A stretch of 39,736 nt of DNA from an uncultured Pelagibacteraceae bacterium (lineage in GTDB: Bacteria > Pseudomonadota > Alphaproteobacteria > Pelagibacterales > Pelagibacteraceae), in the NCBI GenBank assembly GCA_902559075.1, contig CACEGO010000007.1:1-39736 (forward strand), in the 5' to 3' direction. The notes below the pieces were generated by a model. That model saw only the letters and a list, made by a program, of their open reading frames with translations, did no database searches and was not told the DNA's origin. Position numbers and translations under genes: made by a program. Of the stretch, positions 1 to 7,941 are shown piece by piece (positions within the stretch are counted from its first letter, which is position 1; each line of letters starts with the position of its first letter).

Positions 1-11
1 TCACTTGTTCC

Positions 12-1040
12 TTACTTCCACCCAGCAGCTGTCATTACCTCTAATGCTGCTGCTTGATTTTTTCCATAGCTTGAAACTTTAGTTTTTAGATCCTGTTTAA
101 AATCTAATCCTAAATTATTTACTACCAATGGATTTGGAGATACATCAGCTATCATTGGAAACTCAAAAGTGTTGTTTGTAAAATGTTCTTGAGCTTCTGG
201 TGATAACAAGTAGTCTACAAGTGCAATTGCATTTGCTTTATTAGGTGCTCCTTTAACTAAAGCTGCACAACTAATATTCATATGTGTTCCTCTGTCATTT
301 TGATTAGGAAAAAATGCTTTGACTTTTTTTGCAGCAGCTTGTTGTTCTGCTCCTTTGTTACCAGACAACATAAGTGCTAAGTAATACGTATTAGCTACAG
401 CAATATCAGCTTCTCCGGCTGCAACTGCCATAATTTGGGCTCTATCATTTCCTTTTGGTGTTCTTGCCATATTTGCAACCACTCCTTTAGACCATTCTGC
501 AGCAGCCCTCTTGCCATTATTTTCAATTAGTGAAGCTACCAGTGACTTATTATAAATATTACTTGATTTTCTAATTACTAATCTGCCTTTCCATTTTGGA
601 TCAGCTAAGCCTTCATAGGTAAGTCCTGATAATTCAGCTCCAGTTACTCTCTCTGGTGAGTAATAAATTATTCTAGCTCTTTTAGCTACTCCAACCCAGT
701 GTGTAGTTCTAAAACTTTTTGGAACTGATGATTTAATTGTTGGAGACACTAGACCACTTTGTGTCATTCCTTTAGCCTTAAATGCTCCACATCTACCTGC
801 ATCAGCAGTAATATAAAGATCTGCTGAAGAGTCAGTACCCTCCTCTATAATTCTTTTTTCTAACGCACCAGCTTTTCCATTTATTAAATTTACTTTAATT
901 CCTGTCTTTTTAGTGAATTTGCTATAAAGTTCGTTATCAGCTTTATAGTGTCTGGCATTGAAAATATTTACCTCATTAGCAGTTACATAAGATGAAACTA
1001 TTAAAGATGCAAATAATGCCAAAAGTGCTACTTTTTTCAT
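12..1040 (-). CDS. sfuC: Ferric iron ABC transporter, periplasmic substrate-binding protein (SfuC/FutA/FbpA type)
   Basis: The 342-residue product should bind Fe(III) in the periplasm and hand it to an ABC permease. Residues 1-21 form a signal peptide (Lys-Lys, hydrophobic core, Val-Thr-Ala end). The mature protein begins with the EVNIFNARHY stretch typical of FutA/SfuC proteins; Tyr32 and the Tyr219-Tyr220 pair fit the tyrosine iron ligands of this family. The ATG is preceded by AAGGA. The permease and ATPase are not visible; they would lie beyond the left edge, because only 11 bases follow the stop. Two Fur-like operators lie directly upstream, so iron-repressed expression is expected. The family call is firm; the exact metal is inferred. 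Confidence 0.93.
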   Translation of the reverse strand: MKKVALLALFASLIVSSYVTANEVNIFNARHYKADNELYSKFTKKTGIKVNLINGKAGALEKRIIEEGTDSSADLYITADAGRCGAFKAKGMTQSGLVSPTIKSSVPKSFRTTHWVGVAKRARIIYYSPERVTGAELSGLTYEGLADPKWKGRLVIRKSSNIYNKSLVASLIENNGKRAAAEWSKGVVANMARTPKGNDRAQIMAVAAGEADIAVANTYYLALMLSGNKGAEQQAAAKKVKAFFPNQNDRGTHMNISCAALVKGAPNKANAIALVDYLLSPEAQEHFTNNTFEFPMIADVSPNPLVVNNLGLDFKQDLKTKVSSYGKNQAAALEVMTAAGWK

Positions 1041-1074
1041 TTTGTCCTTATCTTTACCCTAAATTGTTTGCAAA

Positions 1075-1105
1075 TGAGAATTATTCTCAATGAGAATGAT
1101 TATCA
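1075..1105 (-). promoter_or_regulatory. Tandem Fur-type operators upstream of the iron-binding protein gene
   Basis: Two 15-base sites match the 7-1-7 inverted repeat of a Fur box (TGATAATnATTATCA). Site one, 1075-1089, reads TGAGAATTATTCTCA with perfect arms. Site two, 1091-1105, reads TGAGAATGATTATCA. They are one base apart and about 35-65 bases upstream of the ATG at 1040, overlapping where a promoter for that gene would sit. Binding by a Fur-family repressor under iron-replete conditions is inferred. Confidence 0.82.
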
Positions 1106-1163
1106 ATCGCAATATTGTCGCAGACTTAAATTTGATAATATTTTATGGTTTTTTGGGAATTTA

Positions 1164-2051
1164 CTATTTCCAGTCGCCTATTTTACTGAATAGGAAATTT
1201 CTGAAAGCTTGGACTCTAGCCGTATTTTTAAGTGATTGAGGGTAAACAAAGTGTGCCTCGGTTATAGGTCCTTCTACTTTGGGTAAGACTTTGATTATAT
1301 TTGCAGAATTTGATACCAAGTATTCTGGTAGTGCAGCTAGTCCTACACCAGACTCAACACCATAAAGTAATCCACTTACACTATTTACTTTCATAATTGA
1401 TTTTCTTTTCTTTCCATCATGCATTCCGATTTTTAAAGCCCAATCAGGACTATAGACTGGTGAAGGTGCTCCTTTTCCAAATGAAATAAACTTGTGTTTG
1501 TTTAAATCATTAACTGTTTTGGGCATCCCGTTTTTTTCCAAGTATTTACTTGACCCATAAATGTAATATTTAATATCCACTAATTTTTTTTGAATATAAT
1601 TAAGTTGTTTTGGTCTTCTCATGAAAATTCCAATATCTGCTTGCCGAGTACTTAAATCTAACTCTTTATCATCGAAAACTAGTTCAATCTCAATTTCTGG
1701 ATTTAGCCTCATGAATTCTTGAATTCTTGGTGTTAACCAGTGAGTACCAAAACTTCTAACAGTAGTAATAGTTAATTTTCCTGTTGGTTTACTTTTTTGA
1801 TCACCTAGTGATGTTTCGACTTCTTTAAGTTTTGTAATAACCTCGTGAGCAGTTTTAAAAACATATTCTCCATTTTCTGTAAGAGTTAATCCTCTTGCAT
1901 GTCTTTCAAACAACTGCACTTTTAAGTCTTGTTCTAAAGATTGTATTTGTCTGCTAATTGCAGATTGGCTCAAGTTTAAATTAACAGTAGCGTTCGTAAA
2001 GCTACCTGCTTCTGCTACAGCATGAAAAATTTTTAATTTATCCCAATCCAT
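1164..2051 (-). CDS. LysR-family transcriptional regulator
   Basis: This 295-residue protein has the normal LysR length. Residues 1-65 are the winged helix-turn-helix domain (WDKLKIFHAVAEAGSF, then SQSAISRQIQSLE), and about 90-290 form the periplasmic-binding-like effector domain. Its ATG overlaps the stop of the acuI-like gene by one base (TAATG), so the two are translationally coupled. The order folE, acuI, lysR suggests that it senses an acrylate- or DMSP-related metabolite, by analogy with regulators of other DMSP loci; this is inference. It might instead act on the iron gene downstream, but the Fur boxes already offer a regulator there. Confidence 0.9.
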   Translation of the reverse strand: MDWDKLKIFHAVAEAGSFTNATVNLNLSQSAISRQIQSLEQDLKVQLFERHARGLTLTENGEYVFKTAHEVITKLKEVETSLGDQKSKPTGKLTITTVRSFGTHWLTPRIQEFMRLNPEIEIELVFDDKELDLSTRQADIGIFMRRPKQLNYIQKKLVDIKYYIYGSSKYLEKNGMPKTVNDLNKHKFISFGKGAPSPVYSPDWALKIGMHDGKKRKSIMKVNSVSGLLYGVESGVGLAALPEYLVSNSANIIKVLPKVEGPITEAHFVYPQSLKNTARVQAFRNFLFSKIGDWK

Positions 2052-3052
2052 TATTTATTTAAATCAACTAATACTCTTCCAGAAATTTCACCTTTTAAAA
2101 TTTTAGGATAAGTCTCAATCAATTCCTCCAAGCTTACTGTTAAAACTGATTTTTCTAATAAGTCAAAATCAATTAAATTTTTCGCTTCTCCCCAAATGAA
2201 ACCTCTTCTTTTTATGCTACAATTAGCAGAGTCCATGCCCCAAACTTTAATACCCCTCAACATAAACGGTAATAAGTTTGTATGAAGTTCATTACTGTTC
2301 GCATTTCCACACACTGATATTATCCCATTTGATTTTGTTTGAGCAATTGCATTTGCCAAAATTTTTCCGCCAACTGTATCTACCACTCCGTCCCATAGAC
2401 CTTTATCTATTGGTCGTGGATCTTTATCAAATTCAGCCCTATTTATAATGTTTTTTGCACCTAATGATTTTAAATAATCTGATTTTGAGCCTTTTCCAGT
2501 TACTGCAGAAACGTTGTATCCCATTTTAGTTAAAGCCATAATTGCTACACTGCCAACTCCTCCTGTCGCACCTGTTACTAAAACATCATTTACTTTTTCC
2601 CCCAATAAAATACTTTCTCTTGCTTGAATTGCAAAAGCGCTCATTAATGAGGTAAAACCTGCAGTACCTAAAATCATAGCTTGTTTAGTTGTTAAGCTGT
2701 CGGGTTTTTTTACTAAAAAATCTGCATTTACTTTTGCAATTTCTGAATATCCACCAAAAAATATTTCTCCAACCCTAAATCCAGTTAAAATTACCTCATC
2801 ACCTTCTTTAAATTTTGAATTTTCACTTTCAATTACTTTTCCTGAAAAATCTATTCCAGGAATATGTGGAAATTCTTTTACTAATCGTCCACCGTTTTTT
2901 AAAATCATTCCATCTTTGAAATTAAGATCAGAATAATCTACTTTTACAGTTACATCTCCGTGTTTTAAGAAACTTTTATCAATAGATTTAACATCACGTG
3001 TGAAAGTTTCGCCTTCTTGATTAAGGATTAACGCTTTAAATTGATCAGACAC
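2051..3052 (-). CDS. acuI: Acrylyl-CoA reductase (AcuI/YhdH family quinone oxidoreductase-like)
   Basis: A 333-residue zinc-free medium-chain dehydrogenase/reductase. The N-terminal half carries YSDLNFKDGM (about 40-49) and PGIDFSGKV (about 65-73), hallmarks of the AcuI/YhdH branch. The Rossmann nucleotide-binding motif is GATGGVGS at 161-168. AcuI reduces toxic acrylyl-CoA to propionyl-CoA with NADPH during DMSP or acrylate breakdown. The start is GTG at 3050-3052, one base after the folE stop; the nearby ATG (3052-3054) is out of frame. It is coupled to the LysR gene by a one-base overlap. A generic quinone-reductase role is the alternative, but the DddP-like gene in the window supports the acrylyl-CoA role. 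Confidence 0.82.
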   Translation of the reverse strand: MSDQFKALILNQEGETFTRDVKSIDKSFLKHGDVTVKVDYSDLNFKDGMILKNGGRLVKEFPHIPGIDFSGKVIESENSKFKEGDEVILTGFRVGEIFFGGYSEIAKVNADFLVKKPDSLTTKQAMILGTAGFTSLMSAFAIQARESILLGEKVNDVLVTGATGGVGSVAIMALTKMGYNVSAVTGKGSKSDYLKSLGAKNIINRAEFDKDPRPIDKGLWDGVVDTVGGKILANAIAQTKSNGIISVCGNANSNELHTNLLPFMLRGIKVWGMDSANCSIKRRGFIWGEAKNLIDFDLLEKSVLTVSLEELIETYPKILKGEISGRVLVDLNK

Positions 3053-3053
3053 A

Positions 3054-3674
3054 TTAATCTTTTAACGTAGTGCTGATAAATCGTAAATATCTATTTTGAT
3101 AACTTAAATCCTCTTTAAATTGACCTAAGTAAAAATTCGTTACTGTTGTTGCTTGTTCTTTTTTAATTCCTCTCATTGTCATACACTGGTGAGTTGAATC
3201 TATAGTTACCGCAACACCTTTTGCATCCAATGCTTCCATTAACGTATTAGCTATTTGGACTGTTAATCTCTCTTGTGTCTGTAATCTTTTTGAAAATATT
3301 TCAACTACTCTTGCAATTTTACTCAGTCCCACAACTCTTTCATTTGGTATATATGCAACGTGAGCTTTTCCAATAATTGGAGCCATATGATGTTCACAGT
3401 GACTTTGCACTGAAATATTTTTTTGAACAACCATATCACTATAACCCTCTACATCACCAAAGGTTTTATCTAAAACTTTCTTTGCATCCTCACCATAACC
3501 TTGAAAATATTCTTTGAACGCTTTTACAACTCTTTTAGGAGTTTCTAATAAACCTTCTCTTTTAGGGTCTTCTCCCATCCAAGATAAAATTGTTCTGATA
3601 GCTTCTTCGGCCTCTTTGTCTGAAACCTGTTTAATGTCTAAATTTTTGTTGTTTGTTTCTTTTACTAATTTCAT
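3054..3674 (-). CDS. folE: GTP cyclohydrolase I (FolE)
   Basis: This 206-residue cytosolic enzyme converts GTP to 7,8-dihydroneopterin triphosphate and formate, the first step of tetrahydrofolate synthesis. The zinc ligands Cys93, His96 and Cys164 are all present, within SHCEHHMAPI and THQCMTMRG. The GLSKIARVVEIFSKRLQTQE core (about 116-135) is canonical. It is first in an operon with acuI and lysR and diverges from hisI. Folate supply suits a locus full of folate-dependent demethylases, although folE is a housekeeping gene and the link may be coincidental. Confidence 0.97.
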   Translation of the reverse strand: MKLVKETNNKNLDIKQVSDKEAEEAIRTILSWMGEDPKREGLLETPKRVVKAFKEYFQGYGEDAKKVLDKTFGDVEGYSDMVVQKNISVQSHCEHHMAPIIGKAHVAYIPNERVVGLSKIARVVEIFSKRLQTQERLTVQIANTLMEALDAKGVAVTIDSTHQCMTMRGIKKEQATTVTNFYLGQFKEDLSYQNRYLRFISTTLKD

Positions 3675-3751
3675 AGCGCTTTTTTATACAGTAAATACTT
3701 CAATTTAAAAATATTTAATATATTCAGATATGTGCTACATAGTCACCGCAT
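3675..3751. promoter_or_regulatory. Divergent promoter region between folE and hisI
   Basis: A 77-base AT-rich spacer separates two head-to-head genes, so it must carry both promoters. TATATT-like hexamers occur near 3718-3723, but I could not pair them convincingly with -35 boxes. There is no strong palindrome. Confidence 0.4.
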
Positions 3752-4219
3752 ATGTTCAAAAAAAGAGAAAATATCTATGAAATTGAAGAAGGAAATCTTC
3801 TTTCTCCTAAGTTTGATAATGATGGGTTGATTCCAGTCATTACTATGTGCTCAAAAACTAAAGATATTTTAATGCATGGATATATGAATGTGGAAGCTCT
3901 TAAAAAGACAATTGAAACCAAAGAAGCACATTATTTTAGTAGATCCAGAAAAGCTATCTGGCACAAAGGTAAAACAAGTGGTTTTACCCAAAAGGTTACT
4001 GAAATAAGAATTGATGATGATCAAGATTCTGTATGGGTAACAGTTGATATTGGTGATGGAGCTAGCTGTCATGTTGGATATAGATCTTGTTTTTATAGAT
4101 CAATTCCAATGGGACCAATTGATAATGGAAGAAAAGTTGAAATGGAATTTCTTGAAAAAGAAAAAAAATTTGATCCAGAAGAAGTTTATAAAGGACAACC
4201 AAACCCAACAAAAATTTAA
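3752..4219 (+). CDS. hisI: Phosphoribosyl-AMP cyclohydrolase (HisI)
   Basis: This 155-residue protein opens the purine ring of phosphoribosyl-AMP in histidine biosynthesis. The family motif MHGYMNVEAL is at 41-50, the SRSRKAIWHKG substrate loop at 63-73, and the zinc cysteines Cys106 and Cys113 lie in the GDGASCHVGYRSC block. No HisE domain is fused. The TAA is followed at once by the ATG of the DUF2237 gene, so the pair is probably co-transcribed. It stands apart from other histidine genes, which is common in streamlined alphaproteobacteria. Confidence 0.95.
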   Translation: MFKKRENIYEIEEGNLLSPKFDNDGLIPVITMCSKTKDILMHGYMNVEALKKTIETKEAHYFSRSRKAIWHKGKTSGFTQKVTEIRIDDDQDSVWVTVDIGDGASCHVGYRSCFYRSIPMGPIDNGRKVEMEFLEKEKKFDPEEVYKGQPNPTKI

Positions 4220-4594
4220 ATGAGTGAAAAACAAAAAAATGTCTTAGGTGAAGACTTAGAGGAATGTTCAAATGATCCTTTAACAGGATGGTTTCGTGAT
4301 GGTTGTTGTAATACTGACGAGAATGATCATGGACTTCATACAGTTTGTGCTAAAGTTACTAACGAATGTTTAGAGTGGATGAAAGAAGCAGGTAACGATT
4401 TAATTACTCCACATCCTGAATTTGGGTTTCCAGGTTTAAAAGATGGAGATGGATGGTGTTTGTGTGCTAGTTGGTATGCAAGAGCAGTTGAAGCCGGTAA
4501 AGGATGTCCAATATTTTTAAAAAGAACCCACGAAAACACTCTTAAATATGTGCCTATTGAAACTTTAAAAAAATTTGCAATAGATTTATCCTAA
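4220..4594 (+). CDS. DUF2237 family protein
   Basis: A 124-residue protein with the DUF2237 pattern: NVLGEDLEECSNDPLTGWFR, then DGCCNT, GLHTVCA, LITPHPEFGFPGLKDGD and WCLCASWY. The family has six conserved cysteines, here at C-terminal to LEE (Cys16), the CC pair, HTVC, NEC and WCLC, suggesting metal binding or disulfides, but no established activity. Its ATG directly abuts the hisI stop, and its own stop lies one base from the stop of the convergent ETF-QO gene. Family recognition is confident; function is unknown. Confidence 0.85.
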   Translation: MSEKQKNVLGEDLEECSNDPLTGWFRDGCCNTDENDHGLHTVCAKVTNECLEWMKEAGNDLITPHPEFGFPGLKDGDGWCLCASWYARAVEAGKGCPIFLKRTHENTLKYVPIETLKKFAIDLS

Positions 4595-4595
4595 T

Positions 4596-6215
4596 TTACA
4601 TATTTCCATATCTTGGACCACCGCTACCCTCTGGAGTAACCCAAGTTATATTTTGAGAAGGTTCTTTAATATCGCAAGTTTTACAATGAATACAATTTTG
4701 AGAATTGATCACAAATTTATTTACATCATTTTCTTTTTGAACTTCATACACACCTGCAGGACAATATCTTTGAGCAGGTTCATCAAATTTTTCTAAAGTA
4801 TAACTAATTGGTAAATTAGGATCCTTAAGCTTTAAATGAACTGGTTGATTGTCTGCATGATTGGTTCCTGTTAGATACACTGAACTTGTTTTATCAAATG
4901 TTATCACGTTATCATATTTTGGATAATCTATTTTAGGCATCTGGTTTGCGGGCTTTAATGTTTCGTGATCAGCATGTTTATGCTTAAGAGTAAAAGGAAG
5001 TTTTCCTCTAAATAAAATTTGATCTATTCCTGTAAAAATAATTCCTAAAATTAGCCCCCAACTAAAACTAGGTTTTACATTTCGGGCTTCATAAAGCTCT
5101 TTATGTAACCAACTATTTTTAAATTTATTTTCATAAATTGATAAATCTTTGTTTTCTTTTAAATGTTCGTTAATAGTTTCAGCTGCAATCATCCCACTTT
5201 TCATTGCTGTATGAGAACCTTTAATTTTTGGCATATTCAAAGTTCCCGCATCACAACCAACCAGTAAAGCTCCAGGCATAAACATTTTTGGCAAACTTTG
5301 AAATCCACCTTCAATTAAGGCTCTTGCGCCATAAGAAATCCTTTTTCCACCTTCTATTATTTTTTTTATTGCTGGATGCGTTTTAAATCTCTGAAATTCA
5401 TCATAAGGAGAAAGGTGAGGATTTTTATAATCTAAACCTATTACATAACCCAGAAAAACTTGTTTATTTTCTGCGTGATACATAAAACTACCACCATATG
5501 TATTGTTATCTAATGGCCATCCAGCTGTATGCATAACTAAGCCCTCTTCATGATTTTTATCCTCTATTTCCCAAATTTCTTTAAAACCAATTCCATATTG
5601 TTGAGGATCTTTACCTTTATTTAATTCAAATTTTTCAATTAATTGTTTTCCTAAATGACCTCTACACCCCTCAGCAAAAACAGTTACTTTACCCAAAAGC
5701 TCAATCCCAGGTTCAAAACTATCTTTTTTATTACCATCTTTATCTATACCCATATCTTGAGTTGCAACACCTTTAACAGATCCATCTTCGTTATGTAAAA
5801 TTTCACTTGCTGGAAATCCTGGAAATATTTCTACACCTAAATTTTCAGCTTGTTCAGCAAGCCATCTACATAAATTTGCTAAACTGATAATGTAATTTTT
5901 ATGATTTTGCTGAACAGCTGGGAGTAGCCAGGTTGGCCAACTTAATGATTTAGTTTTTCCTAAAAATAAAAATTTTTCTTTAGTTACTTTTGTTTTAATT
6001 GGAGAATTTAATTCTCTCCAATTAGGTAATAATTCATCTAGGGCACGTGTTTCAAATACATTCCCACTTAAAATATGAGCTCCAATCTCTGATGCTTTTT
6101 CTAGTAAACAAATATTTAAATTTGGATCTAATTGTTTTAACTTTATTGCAGTTGATAATCCTGATGGACCTCCACCAATAATTACAACATCATATTCCAT
6201 TGATTCTCTAGACAT
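4596..6215 (-). CDS. etfD: Electron transfer flavoprotein-ubiquinone oxidoreductase (ETF-QO)
   Basis: This 539-residue membrane-associated enzyme passes electrons from reduced EtfAB to ubiquinone. The FAD dinucleotide motif GGGPSG is at about 14-19, and a C-terminal 4Fe-4S cluster is held by Cys485, Cys508, Cys511 and Cys514 (CPAGVY, then CIHCKTC). The length matches mitochondrial and bacterial ETF-QO. It is the last gene of the run etfB-etfA-etfD that follows a dimethylglycine/sarcosine dehydrogenase-type gene, so the dehydrogenase, its acceptor and the quinone reductase are encoded together. Only 23 bases separate it from etfA. Confidence 0.96.
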   Translation of the reverse strand: MSRESMEYDVVIIGGGPSGLSTAIKLKQLDPNLNICLLEKASEIGAHILSGNVFETRALDELLPNWRELNSPIKTKVTKEKFLFLGKTKSLSWPTWLLPAVQQNHKNYIISLANLCRWLAEQAENLGVEIFPGFPASEILHNEDGSVKGVATQDMGIDKDGNKKDSFEPGIELLGKVTVFAEGCRGHLGKQLIEKFELNKGKDPQQYGIGFKEIWEIEDKNHEEGLVMHTAGWPLDNNTYGGSFMYHAENKQVFLGYVIGLDYKNPHLSPYDEFQRFKTHPAIKKIIEGGKRISYGARALIEGGFQSLPKMFMPGALLVGCDAGTLNMPKIKGSHTAMKSGMIAAETINEHLKENKDLSIYENKFKNSWLHKELYEARNVKPSFSWGLILGIIFTGIDQILFRGKLPFTLKHKHADHETLKPANQMPKIDYPKYDNVITFDKTSSVYLTGTNHADNQPVHLKLKDPNLPISYTLEKFDEPAQRYCPAGVYEVQKENDVNKFVINSQNCIHCKTCDIKEPSQNITWVTPEGSGGPRYGNM

Positions 6216-6238
6216 TACCTAGTTTTTAACTGTAAGGA

Positions 6239-7192
6239 TTATTTTTGTATAGTGTTTAATTTGTTCAACTCTTCCATGAACTGAGGTATTGCCTCGAATA
6301 AATCTGCTTCAAGACCATAATCTGCTACACTAAAAATTGGCGCTTCGCCATCTTTATTAATTGCAACAATTACTTTACTTTCCTTCATTCCAGCTAAATG
6401 CTGAATTGCTCCAGAAATTCCAATAGCAATATACAAATCTGGAACAACTACTTTTCCAGTTTGTCCTACTTGATGATCATTGCTTATGTAACCAGCATCT
6501 ACTGCTGCTCTAGATGCTCCAATCGCTGCACCAAGCTTGTCAGCTATTTCTGTTATTAATTTAAAATTATCTCCACTTTGCATTCCTCTTCCACCTGATA
6601 CAACAATTCTAGCAGTACCAAGTTCAGGTCTGTCAGATTTTATTTCTTCTCTTTTGACAAATTTAGTATTTGAAAATTCTTCACCAGCTTCAACTTTTTC
6701 AATTGCAGCTGATCCTCCAGAACTTTCACATGGATCGAAAGAAGTAGGTCTTATTGTTACACATTTCTTTGAATCATTACTTTTAATTGTTGCAAAAGCA
6801 TTTCCTGCATAAATTGGTCTTAAAAAAGTATCAGATGATATTACTTTAATAATGTCGCTTACTTGTGAAGTATCAAGATGAGCAGCAATCCTCGGCATTA
6901 AATTTTTACCAAATGTATTTGCTGAACAAACGATATGAGAATAATTCTCTGCAAGTTTGACAATTACTGGAGTAAAATTTTCTGCTGTGAAGTTTTCATA
7001 ATGAGCCGCTTCTACACTTAAAACTTTTTTGACAACCGGAAGTTCAGATAGTTGTTTTGCAGCTTCTGCAGTATTTTGACCAATGATCACTGCATGAACA
7101 TCTGAGTCAATTTGTGACGCTGCGGTCGCTGCATTTAGAGTAAATGGTCTTAATTCTTTATTATTGTGCTCTGCTATAAGTAAAACAGCCAT
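6239..7192 (-). CDS. etfA: Electron transfer flavoprotein alpha subunit
   Basis: This 317-residue FAD-binding subunit of ETF has the C-terminal FAD signature GASRAAVDAGYI, HQVGQTGKVV and PDLYIAIGISGAIQHLAGM (about 225-275), followed by AINKDGEAPIFSVADYG. The N-terminal domain is shorter than in mitochondrial precursors, as expected without a targeting peptide. Its start overlaps the etfB stop by one base (TAATG). With EtfB it forms the soluble heterodimer that collects electrons from the flavoprotein demethylases of this region. Confidence 0.97.
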   Translation of the reverse strand: MAVLLIAEHNNKELRPFTLNAATAASQIDSDVHAVIIGQNTAEAAKQLSELPVVKKVLSVEAAHYENFTAENFTPVIVKLAENYSHIVCSANTFGKNLMPRIAAHLDTSQVSDIIKVISSDTFLRPIYAGNAFATIKSNDSKKCVTIRPTSFDPCESSGGSAAIEKVEAGEEFSNTKFVKREEIKSDRPELGTARIVVSGGRGMQSGDNFKLITEIADKLGAAIGASRAAVDAGYISNDHQVGQTGKVVVPDLYIAIGISGAIQHLAGMKESKVIVAINKDGEAPIFSVADYGLEADLFEAIPQFMEELNKLNTIQK

Positions 7193-7941
7193 TATATTAC
7201 CTTTGCCTCATTTTTTAATTTTTGAACTAATTCAGCAACATTTGCTACTTTTATTCCCGCTTTTCTTTTTGGAGGTTCCTCTACTTTTAATTGTTCTAGT
7301 CTTGGTGAAACATCTACACCTAAATCAGACACAGGAATTTCCTCAATCGGTTTTTTCTTTGCTTTCATTATATTTGGTAACGAAGCATATCTAGGTTCAT
7401 TCAATCTAAGATCGCAAGTTACAATAGCTGGAACATTTATTTCAATTGTTTCAAGACCTTCATCTATTTCTCTAGTTACTTCTAATTTATTTTCTTTAAC
7501 ATCAATCTTTGATGCAAACGTTGCTTGAGGCCAGTTTAATAAGGCACTCAACATTTGTCCTGTTTGATTACAATCATCGTCAATTGCTTGTTTACCCATA
7601 AACACTAAGTCTGGTTTTTCTTTATCAACTACTTTTTGTAAAATTTTTGAAACAGCTAAAGGCTCAATCTCACTATCAACTTTTACATGAATGCCTCTGT
7701 CAGCACCAACAGCTAAAGCTTTACGTACTGTTTCTTGTGCTTTTTCTTCTCCGACAGTTATTGCAACTACCTCAGTTGCTTTGCCTGCTTCTTTAATTTT
7801 TACAGCTTCTTCAATTGCATTATCGTCTGGTGGGTTGGTTGACATTTTGACATTATCAGTAACCACACCCGTTCCATCTTCTTTCACTCTGATTTGAACA
7901 TTGTAATCAATTACTCTTTTTACAGCGACTAAAATTTTCAT
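7192..7941 (-). CDS. etfB: Electron transfer flavoprotein beta subunit
   Basis: This 249-residue protein begins [15 protein letters not shown] and carries the AMP-binding and dehydrogenase-recognition segments of EtfB, including [17 protein letters not shown] (about 114-130) and the ETF-beta signature [20 protein letters not shown] (about 154-173). It overlaps the preceding dehydrogenase stop and the following etfA start by one base each. The context makes it the electron acceptor for the 810-residue dehydrogenase upstream and probably for the paralogue farther upstream. Confidence 0.97.
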   Translation of the reverse strand: MKILVAVKRVIDYNVQIRVKEDGTGVVTDNVKMSTNPPDDNAIEEAVKIKEAGKATEVVAITVGEEKAQETVRKALAVGADRGIHVKVDSEIEPLAVSKILQKVVDKEKPDLVFMGKQAIDDDCNQTGQMLSALLNWPQATFASKIDVKENKLEVTREIDEGLETIEINVPAIVTCDLRLNEPRYASLPNIMKAKKKPIEEIPVSDLGVDVSPRLEQLKVEEPPKRKAGIKVANVAELVQKLKNEAKVI

